In this document: piece by piece, positions 56,459-64,000 of the stretch
How the letters are laid out: each line of letters starts with the position of its first letter
Position numbering within the stretch: the stretch's first letter is position 1
Source: Aphanomyces cochlioides
Taxonomy: Eukaryota; Oomycota; Saprolegniomycetes; Saprolegniales; Verrucalvaceae
NCBI GenBank assembly: GCA_019828595.1
Contig: JAHQRK010000011.1
Location: 62,001 to 126,000, forward strand
Reading direction: 5' to 3'
DNA: 64,000 bases
Made by a program: the position numbers and the translations under genes
The notes under the pieces: generated by a model
Seen by the model: only the letters and a program-made list of their open reading frames with translations
What the model was told of the DNA's origin: nothing
Database searches by the model: none

Positions 56459-56859
56459 TGTCGGTTACATCAACCTGTCATTCTTAATTCCTCCCGACAA
56501 AGTGTCGATCTGTCACGAACGAGCGACATCATCCTCTCCCGTCATCCATGATAACTCATTTGTCCGTCTTTCGCATCCTTTGTCGACTGCATCTTCCGCA
56601 TGATGCCTTTTTATACTTATTTCTTTGTTGCCGTCTCATTTTCGCGCCTTTCTTTGCAATAAATCCGCTTCGGAGCTGCAAAACGAAGCTTGGACGCGCC
56701 ACATCGGTGGACTCTCACCCACAGATCAACACGACCGACAACGTTCCCAAGCTTGTTTAAATGACAAACATCGAACACACTCCACCTCTTTCACACTGGC
56801 GCGAAGAAGCCAAATGCAGCCTCTCATACTGTACTTGGAGTCATGATCCTTTGTTTCGA

Positions 56860-57180
56860 CGCTGTCCATGAGGGATTCCAGCGGACGGTGCGATGACCCT
56901 TCTTCACCTGGCTCTTCTCCGTCGCCGAGTACGATCAAGCACCCACGCTTTGTATGCGTCAACGCAGTTCGACGTGGCACGTTTATGCTCCAGTTCATTC
57001 TAAGAGAGAGAAAGAGTGGAAACCCATCAATGCTTGCAGCATAGTGACGTGGAAGCGGCGGGAAGATCGGCCTCGGGCGATATCTCATTCCAAGAGGCGG
57101 TCAGGAAGAGGCGCTTCTTCGTCTTGGCCCATGCATTGTCCCAGGTCGGAATTGCCGCATCCGCGACGTCGTTGCGTGTC
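56860..57180 (-). CDS. Possible small gene of unknown function (exon fragments)
   Basis: Two minus-strand segments look protein-like: IPTWDNAWAKTKKRLFLTAS with WNEISPEADLPAAS (about 57178-57050), and, after a good acceptor (TTTCTCTCTCTTAG, about 57005), NELEHKRATSNCVDAYKAWV followed by an Arg-rich end. No clean start codon or phase-consistent join was found; an alternative frame through the second segment is also open. It may be a degraded gene. The region 56460-56860 otherwise shows nothing. Confidence 0.25.
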
Positions 57181-57209
57181 TGGCGTCATTCCGATGCAAT
57201 TATTTAAAA

Positions 57210-57379
57210 TATTGTAATTTGATTGGCTGAAAGATGATTAATCATCGCATCTGATTGGCTATAGGTTTGAAATAATGAATTCTGATTGGCTGATACTTTA
57301 TTGGAATAATTCTGATTGGGTGAAATTCTAATGCCAACCACCGAACAATTCCGAGGTATGTAATTTTCCCATAGAGAGG
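57210..57379. promoter_or_regulatory. Four CCAAT (ATTGG) boxes upstream of the PP4R3-like gene
   Basis: The motif TGATTGG(C/G)TG recurs at about 57220, 57251, 57282 and 57312, spaced 30-31 bp apart (about three helical turns), within 160 bp upstream of the ATG at 57380. The regular spacing on one DNA face suggests cooperative NF-Y-type binding. Confidence 0.55.
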
Positions 57380-59376
57380 ATGGAGCAAGAAACCCCCGAG
57401 AAGGGGACGACGACGACCGACGTCACGTCTTCACTTGCTCTTCCTGCCATGCACTCGCTCGTGGAGATTCAAAAGGCGTTGGCAGTACCGATACTCCCGC
57501 CGACGAAGCGAGCCGCGCGCGTGAAAAGCATTGTGGAACACGAAGCACAATTCGTCAAGCAGCTTATCGAAGTGGCCGATCAATGCCGCGATCTCGACGA
57601 CGATGAGAGCCTCGAATTGATCTTCCAAATCACCAAGTCTTTATGTACGCAACTCTCTTATTCCCTCCACCCCTCTCATGTATTGCATCAGTTGAACTGT
57701 GCGACGTCAGTATCTTGCAAGTCCTCCTCGCGGATGCACACTTTCTCGACGTCATCGGCTTGCTCGAATGTAACCCCCACACGATCTCAAAGATGTCGTT
57801 CCGAGAAGATCTTGCGAGTTCGATGAAGTTTAAGGAGGTATGTCTTTGTCATGCTTTTCAACGAGCAAGACCAAATGTCTGATTTATTAGGTCATCCCCA
57901 TCACAGATCCTCAAGTGATACAGGCCATCCACATGAACTTTCGCATTGATGCTATTAAGGACAATGTTTTATCCCGCACGCTTGCCGATGGATGCACGAT
58001 TTGGCTCGAATCGTTGGTCAATGAGAACAACATCTCGATTTTGACATACATATCCAACCATGAGGAATACATGGTCCGCCTCCGCGAATTGGTAGCCGAC
58101 CCAGAAACAGAGTCCACAGGGCTGCTCTTGCTCCAAAACATTATGCGACTCATTCAGATCACACAGCCCCCATCTCGAGGTTTGCTTGTCTTCGTTCACC
58201 CATGCTTGACGACTTTTCTCAGGTCCTCATCCACGAGTGCCCCACGTCCTCAAGGCAGACTACTCTGGCATGAACCCCGTCTTTGGATCCTTGCATCATG
58301 CTCTATTCCCCACGACTCTTTTGCCAAGCTTTGCTGCCATTCTCACTCGGCCGAATGATGCCAATCGTCTTCTTGTAGTCGAAATGCTGCATCATTTGGT
58401 CATGTTCCAAAGTGGAGATCTCCTTCGAGTCTACATGGCAGATGAGCGTGGCGACCTCAGTGAACCGTTTTCTCTCGAGTGGCAACCTGGACAGTCACTC
58501 TTGTTGGCTATTTTGATCTGCTTTTACCAAGCTGAAAGCACTCGGAGCGGCATCATTGACCTCCTCAAGCACCTCTTCCATGTCGTCCCTGGCCGCGATG
58601 ATAAATTCCTTCATATGATCTACCACGGCAATTATATGCATTGGTGGCTCCATCTCCTCAATCTCCCAGATCAATCAGGTCACCTCTACGAACTCCATGC
58701 AGCAGTTTGGGAAGTTCTGACCATGTGCATCTCCCATCACGGATATCGTATCAAGTACCTGCTTGCGAAGACTCCGATTGCCCAGCACGTCACAGATGCT
58801 CTAGCCAGTGGCAACAAGATGCGAATGATCCAGGCTGCCGAGTTCCTAAAAGCTTGTGTCCTGCGCAACGAATCTTATTACTCCACGCTGGTTACCACTT
58901 CGACCATTTGGGAGAGTCTCTTTGGTATCATCGCGAAAGCCACTCCAAAGAGCCCCTCGGCAGTTGTGTCGGCTATTCTTGACATGATTATGACGGCCGA
59001 AGCGCACAACTGTCGACTCATCCTTGAGTATATTCAGTCCCATGCAAAGCTATCGGTCTTGGAAACCCGATTTCCTGGTGTCGTCAAATGCATCAAGATG
59101 AAGCTTTCAAATGGCGGCGAGACAGAAGATCCAACGCCTCACGACGACGAGGAGCGATACTGGGCCCAGGAAGAGCAATCGACCATGGTTGTTGTAGTTG
59201 ACGAAGTCGACGACGACGATGTAAGTGTTCCACCTCCGCTGATTCCACTGGAAGAGCGCGAGGAGACTGGCATTGTGGCAAGTCCGTCCAACGCGGTACG
59301 AAAGCCCAAGAAGGTGAAGAACATATTCTCCGCCATCCAGTGGAACAGTCCATCAAAGAAGCAAAAGGTAGACTAG
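57380..59376 (+). CDS. PP4 regulatory subunit 3 (SMEK)-like protein lacking the EVH1 domain (617 aa, 4 exons)
   Basis: Exons 57380-57644, 57692-57837, 57891-58179 and 58223-59376; introns 43-53 nt; 1854 nt. The body is the helical-repeat SMEK/PP4R3 core: FVKQLIEVADQCRDLDDDES, LADAHFLDVIGLLECNPHTI, FKEVIPITDPQVIQAIHMNF, LLLAILICFYQAES and ISHHGYRIKYLLAKTPI. The C-terminus is acidic then basic (KKVKNIFSAIQWNSPSKKQK), a likely nuclear signal. The family normally starts with an about 100-residue EVH1/PH-like domain that docks substrates; here only about 40 unrelated residues precede the core and no upstream exon was found. It would target PP4 phosphatase in DNA-damage and cell-cycle control (family knowledge). 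Four CCAAT boxes precede it. Confidence 0.88.
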
Positions 59377-60533
59377 TCTTGTTAAATATGAGAGAGATAT
59401 TTAATGCGCCGTCTGGCAGACACCCCCGTCTTTGTCGGTGCCTCGAATGTGGACAGATGCTGGACGACAGGAAAGGATCCAGTTTGAGCAATTGAGAGTG
59501 GCTTCTCTCCATGCAATACCAGACCCAAGAAAGCCTGATTCCATGCGCTCGAGTCGAGAATTCGCCATCGATTTCCATGTGGAGGGAACTGTCAGGTTGA
59601 GTTTGTCCGCGCCAAGTTGCGTTACAGTATCCACTCCGAGCGGTAAGATATGAAAATATACGATCCGATTGGTTGAAATGTAGACTTGGATGGTCATCAA
59701 ATTAGTGAACGACTGTTTACCGTACACAATATTTTTTCTTGACACTTTACCGTTGTGAAAGTTTACCACTGGACTGTAAAGCAAGGTAAACAAATATCCA
59801 AACAACGGCTTAATATAAAAGAAGAGTCTGAACTTGGCTGTCCATATATACTTTAAACTTTTTGACATTGTTTCTTTCAGAATGATGACGAAAGGCTTCT
59901 GTTTCTCGAAATTCTGTTCTGTCAAATTCTGTCAAGTCTGGTTAATCGTAGTGAACGCATGAAAATTGATACCTTTAGTAATAAATAAATTTACAAGTAT
60001 CGAATATGTGAGTATTGGTGGAGTATTCTGTGTCTACTACCTTGAGAATCCAAATAATCGTGACATAATGAGATTTTCTTCAAGTCAATTATGTCTTCGG
60101 AAAGATAATTGACTCTCCTGTAGAAGGAAGAGATTACGCGACTACGCAGTGTGCAACCAACGACATCATTGCGAGTTTTCCTGACAGACCTGTTGATATC
60201 TATTGGATAAATGAAGCGAAGAGTCACTTGGACAAGGTCCCGAAACTCTCCAACAATTCGATAGTCAATTTCATGATCGTCATTGCCTTGTTTCGCTTTT
60301 GACGATATCCCTCCAGTTAGGTGACGACCACAACTTGATATCTTGAAATATGATAATATTTTTGTATACGTTTTTAAGTTCACTATGGTTTGTGTAGGAG
60401 GTCCTAACATGACAATTTATCCCTTTAAAACATTATTTATTCTACCCTGTTCCAAAGCATACAGATATCAGTATCTAACTTGGAAATGAGTACCTCTCTA
60501 AGTGAATATTTGCCGACCAAAGTGTACCTTTCA
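59377..60533. other. Intergenic region with possible gene fragments
   Basis: A minus frame at about 59655-59401 (containing LGADKLNLTVPSTWKSMANS) and another at 60410-59991 (containing YRIVGEFRDLVQVTLRFIY) look protein-like but match no family I know, and no start or splice pattern supports them. Several TTTACCGT/GGTAAAC motifs cluster at 59716-59790. The rest is AT-rich. Confidence 0.3.
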
Positions 60534-60860
60534 CTACTCGCCGATGTTCCATTGTGGATCAATGCTATCAGTCCATTTCACCATGCTGGGTTGATGGTTC
60601 TTGGTGTTCCCATGAGGTTCAACACGCACTGCCTCCTGTACATGTTGTAATTCATGAACAGGGGCATTGAACGTAGGAGGGAACGCAGATATATCAGGCT
60701 TACGTTTTTTTAGTTGTAGTTGCCTCTTGACATCGTCAGGACACTGTAAGCATCCACGCATGTGCTGCTCCCAGCGGGCTTTTGATTGAGATGACATTGA
60801 CTGGGAGCAATGGCGGCAGTATGTCACGCGCTTCCCCCCCCTTTCCCTTGTGAAAGACAT
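60534..60860 (-). CDS. BED-type zinc finger protein, 108 aa
   Basis: The ATG at 60860 gives MSFTRERGGKRVTYC followed by a BED-like finger: CRHCSQSMSSQSKARWEQHM with a downstream C pair (GCLQC). A basic linker (QLQLKKRKPD) and a tail without recognisable domains follow. This is the N-terminal DNA-binding module typical of hAT transposases, but no transposase domain follows in the window. It may be a domesticated finger or a truncated hAT gene. It is divergent from the ankyrin gene at 61091; an 11-bp perfect inverted repeat (GGTAAAGTAAG at 60955-60965 with its complement at 60975-60985) lies between them. Confidence 0.55.
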   Translation of the reverse strand: MSFTRERGGKRVTYCRHCSQSMSSQSKARWEQHMRGCLQCPDDVKRQLQLKKRKPDISAFPPTFNAPVHELQHVQEAVRVEPHGNTKNHQPSMVKWTDSIDPQWNIGE

Positions 60861-61090
60861 GATTGTCGACGTAGGCTGGCATGATTCAAGAAAGAAAGTG
60901 AAAAGGCTCATTGCATTCATGCTTACTCTATCTCTTGCAATGGAACAGAGACATGGTAAAGTAAGCACCGTCCTCTTACTTTACCGTTTTTCACGGTATA
61001 GTTTCTTTACTGTAAGTGAGGACGTAAAGTGTCAGGGCGTACGCTACATCAAATGCTGAAATCTTTGCATTTTCCAATTTGCTCTCGAGA

Positions 61091-61789
61091 ATGCAAGCTG
61101 AGTTGTTTGGTGCCGCCGCCGACGGAAACCTCGAAGCAGTTCGAGCTCTCCTTCGTCAAGGCGTCGATGTGAATTGGGTGAACGAGAAGGAGGTACTTGG
61201 ACCCCATCCGCCCCTCTTGTGATGAGCAGTGTCGATAGTATGAAATGACGGCGCTCCATGTGGCGGCAGTCCAAGGACATACTTCAGTTTTCAAGGAACT
61301 CGTTGCGAATGGCGCCAATATTGAAGCGAGAAACAAGGTATTTTGCTGTGATTGAAACGACTAAAGCATGAAGAATGTAGAATGGAAACACGCCTCTCAT
61401 TGATGCAGCACTGAAAGGCCACTTCGAAGTCGTCAAAGCTTTGCTTGACCTCGGAGCGGATGTCAACGCCCGCAACGAAGTAGATACCTTGCAATTATAG
61501 GTTTGCCTGACATTCGCGTTTCTAGTGGGATGACCGTGCGCATATGTGTGCATCATGGGAAGGCCATCTCGATGTGCTCAAGCTCTTGCTTGCTCACGGC
61601 GCTGACGTGAACGCGATGAATACGGTACGGCGTTGCTCATTGATGCATCGTTTTGCTTGTATGGTTCTTATGGGTTGAGCATTGTAGGAAGGAGAGTTTG
61701 CATTGTACCAAGCATCTTGCGTCGGGCACATTGAAGTTGTTCGGTCGCAGCGTCCAGGACCTCGTAGTCCATTGTTGCACGTCGCTTGA
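61091..61789 (+). pseudogene. Ankyrin-repeat gene with one exon per repeat, cut by repeat unit B
   Basis: Exons 61091-61192, 61239-61337, 61381-61479, 61526-61624 and 61688 onward. The three internal exons are each exactly 99 nt, i.e. one 33-residue ankyrin repeat in phase 0 (MTALHVAAVQGHTSVFKEL, NTPLIDAALKGHFEVVKALL, and a third with HMCASWEGHLDVLKLLL). Introns are 43-63 nt. The fifth repeat begins normally (ALYQASCVGHIEVVRS) and is then replaced at 61750 by the 190-bp repeat unit B, giving a foreign tail and a stop at 61787-61789 (166 aa in all). The gene is therefore probably a truncated pseudogene, although the first four repeats remain translatable. Confidence 0.82.
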
Positions 61790-61939
61790 GTACAGTGCAG
61801 TGGTATTGAACCTTGGAAGGTCTATCGCATCAGTAGGATCCTGTGGAGATGTTGTCACGACGACGGAATTGACGCTTGAACATCCATGTGATAGATACTT
61901 TGTTCCATGGAATGGATGCTTCGTGGGTTCTATCTTCAG
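61750..61939. repeat. Dispersed repeat unit B, copy 2 (190 bp)
   Basis: Differs by one base from 8008-8197. It is inserted directly inside the fifth ankyrin repeat, so the insertion is younger than the ankyrin gene. Sequence after 61939 does not match the sequence after copy 1. The following 61940-62239 has no supported gene. Confidence 0.85.
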
Positions 61940-62239
61940 GAAAGACCCCTTGGAGGCGCAGAGCATGGTTTCCAAGCTCGGTGCTGAGCTCTGACGCGGC
62001 TATACTCAAAGTGGCTTGAAAGGCCGACATGACGGCTGGCTGGGGTGCGAGCTGGTTAGATTGTGAGCCCGATGGCTTGGCTCAGTCTGAACCCTTTGAT
62101 GGCATCGGTCAGTTGATTAGCGAGGACGGTGCACATAATCCGCGAACAAACTGACTCATGAAATCGATCAACAAACGCCCCTGTATTATCAGCCAATGGG
62201 ATTATACTACGAAGATTCTAAACATGTCAAGCGAGACGA

Positions 62240-63647
62240 TCAGTCGAGGGGCAGCGCGGGGAAGTCAATACGAGGACCATGGCCGTCGATGTGATAGCTG
62301 TATCCGAAGGGGCACTCATCCTTGTAATGGGAGCACGATGGCGTGTTAGGCAAATCTCCCGGTGTAATCCCCAAACATGGTGCGCCCATGTGCTCCCTCA
62401 TGTCACGATTGGCATTGCGATGTTCCAGGGGATATTGCTTCAAGTGCTGTGCCAGCAACTCATTCAGTCGCATGACACCCTGGGCGAGCTCGGTATGACG
62501 CTCTTGCAGTTGGCGGATTTCACGGTCCTTCAGCGCGATCTGGTGCCGCAATTGGCGGAACAGTTGAGCGTGCTCAGCGATTGTGTGGCTGAACGTATCT
62601 TGTTGGTGATGGGCTTCCCGAATACGCGCCTGCACCTCGGTTTTGTGGTCGTCCATGTGGGTGTGAAGGGTTCGAAGCGCCTGCCCCAGCTGCTGGTTGG
62701 CCGCCGCGATCACTTGGTGCATTCGATCAGTGCTGTTTTGGTTGTTGAGAGCCTTGGCCGGAAGAAGATGAGCGACAACGATGGTGACAAGGGAAATGAA
62801 GAAGAAAGAAGATGTTGTGTTGCTCAGAGAATTGACTATGATGGCTATTCCGTTGGCTCGTCTGGTGAAGATTCAGTTTGTGAGGATGATGGACTGTCAG
62901 TTGGCTGGGCCGGATGCATCCCAGAGCGACGACATAGACAGCGCGCCAAGGAGTTGCGACAAGGGTGGCCTTTGTTTGTCAACATGCCGCACAGTTCGAC
63001 GTCTGGGCGACGGCGTGGCGAGCGCCCCTGCGATTGCACCGCAAGTCGAAGGTTGTCCAAATCGGCTGCGAGCTTGACCACGGCTCGCCCATATTGAACC
63101 ACACTGTTTGCTACATTGTCGACGGATGCCTTTTGTCGAGTGAGTCGGCTGTTGAGCTGCTCCGCGGCGGTGGTTTGTGTAGCCACTCGTTCATTCATCT
63201 CAATGATGGCTGCGTCCTGTTTGTCAATCCGTGCCAGAATGTGATTGATGTGGTTGACCTGATTTTGAGCTCCTCGATGGGGTCGCTGCTGAACGGCCCA
63301 GGAGTGCTTGCATCAAACGGAGTCTCATCATCGGACTCGTTGTCCTGTGGCAGTGGAGAATGCTCTGGCGAGTTGACGGCATGGTCCCCCAGTTTGCCCG
63401 ACACCAAGAAAATTCCGGGAAGCGTTGCTACCGATGAAACATCTTGTGTTGAGCCTGGCCCTTGTAGCGACGACTCGGGCAATGGAAGCGATGACAGCGA
63501 TTGACTCATTTTGTCTCGAATGATCTCGTCCTTGCGGCGCACGACTTGTGGCTTACGATTGGCGGCGAACGATCGCTTTGGCTCGAGATCCGAAGAGTCG
63601 CTTGACAGATACGAGTGTGGGCGATGACTGTTGAAGCTGACCTCCAT
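62240..63647 (-). pseudogene. Frameshifted coiled-coil locus with Cys motifs (unknown)
   Basis: Three consecutive minus-strand frames read as one or two related genes. Block 1 (63647-about 63268) is Ser/Pro-rich with a basic patch (KRSFAANRKPQVVRRKDE) and ends IEELK. Block 2 (about 63267-62845) is a coiled coil (NQVNHINHILARIDKQDAAI) ending in a Cys motif (LCGMLTNKGHPCRNSLARC). One extra A in the AAAA run near 63267 would join blocks 1 and 2 (LKNQVNHI). Block 3 (about 62840-62240) starts with a hydrophobic stretch, then a second coiled coil (LRHQIALKDREIRQLQERH) and a second Cys/His tail (GAPCLGITPGDL, CPFGYSYHIDG). No family was recognised. The locus is either a decayed gene or carries a sequencing error; the parallel coiled-coil+Cys structure suggests tandem duplication. 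Confidence 0.5.
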
Positions 63648-64000
63648 ATCAAAAGCACTTGTGGACCAAAAGAACGAAGCCCAGTGAATGTCGCTCGTCG
63701 GTTGGCAGCCGTTTGTGCCCGTGGCGTCACGAGCTGCCAGGGGTGGTTTGTGGCAAAGCGAGCCGCCACTCGCGAAACCGATCCAACGCGTAGGTTGACA
63801 CAAAGAGCGATGATCTATTGGCTGGAAGGTCGCCAATCGCGACGGGTTACGAGTGGATCACAGTGCCGGATTGTCCAGGGATTAGGAACAAGGAGCAAGC
63901 AGTACGAGTGGAAAAACAGAGCCCAACGAGCCGGAACAGTGGCCACCAATGGAGGGCGGCCAACCAAACTTTCAGTCAGTGTGGTGGCCTGCTGCGAGCG

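Noticed and set aside
1..64000. CRISPR arrays, operons, ribosome binding sites or prophage
   Set aside because: Spliced genes, CBP, PHD, Tctex-1 and Helitron content show a eukaryotic nuclear genome; no spaced direct-repeat array is present.

Overview
The window looks like nuclear DNA of an oomycete, most likely a saprolegnialean water mould. This is an inference from gene style: compact protein-coding genes with very short GT-AG introns (34-60 nt in the models below), intronless giant CBP/p300-type genes, a possible oomycete START/M96-like gene, and AT-rich gaps filled with Helitron, MULE, pogo/Tigger and IS630/Tc1-like elements. Nothing in it is bacterial or viral. Wherever I joined exons, I checked that the summed length is divisible by three and that the joined reading frame stays open.

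Layout. 0-9 kb is repeat territory: an inverted-repeat element cut by the window edge, a 92-bp x3 tandem array, a decayed Helitron (2.2-6.6 kb) and two dispersed repeat units. 9.3-14.1 kb holds a full CBP/p300-type histone acetyltransferase (KIX, TAZ1, bromodomain, PHD-like, HAT, ZZ, TAZ2). 15.6-17.35 kb is a MULE remnant between long inverted repeats. 18.5-20.2 kb has a small Cys-containing protein and two tandem ankyrin-type paralogues. 20.4-26.0 kb is a nine-exon secreted EGF/Calx-beta/PA14/filamin-repeat protein. 26.4-29.4 kb (minus) is the most unusual gene: a CBP paralogue with two KIX domains, three TAZ-like zinc domains, a long polyQ tract and an acidic tail, but no bromodomain, HAT, ZZ or PHD.

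30.4-32.65 kb has a membrane-anchored MPPED-like metallophosphoesterase and a START/M96-like gene. 33.3-41.5 kb is transposon-rich: a pogo/Tigger pseudogene, a 42-bp perfect palindrome, a MITE-like family, an IS630/Tc1-like element with clear TIRs, and a stand-alone pogo-type DNA-binding gene.

42.4-59.4 kb is a dense housekeeping and secreted-protein block: Tctex-1 dynein light chain, mitochondrial IF-2, two adjacent secreted genes (TNFR-type Cys repeats plus Big-like domain; Calx-beta array), Prp18, a five-knuckle ZCCHC9-like protein, a PHD-finger protein whose finger is only seen after splicing, a NO66-type JmjC oxygenase, an uncharacterised Lys/Glu-rich protein whose stop codon overlaps that of NO66, and a PP4 regulatory subunit 3-like protein without its EVH1 domain. 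60.5-64 kb contains a BED-finger gene, an ankyrin gene with one exon per repeat broken by a 190-bp repeat unit, and a frameshifted coiled-coil locus.

How the genes may work together. A full CBP acetyltransferase and a catalytically empty CBP-like scaffold, sharing an N-terminal motif and the helix+TAZ module, lie 12 kb apart; they could compete for the same activators (inference). Several head-to-head gene pairs share short intergenic regions carrying a recurrent TTATCCGGATAA palindrome or CCAAT boxes, which may be bidirectional promoter elements.
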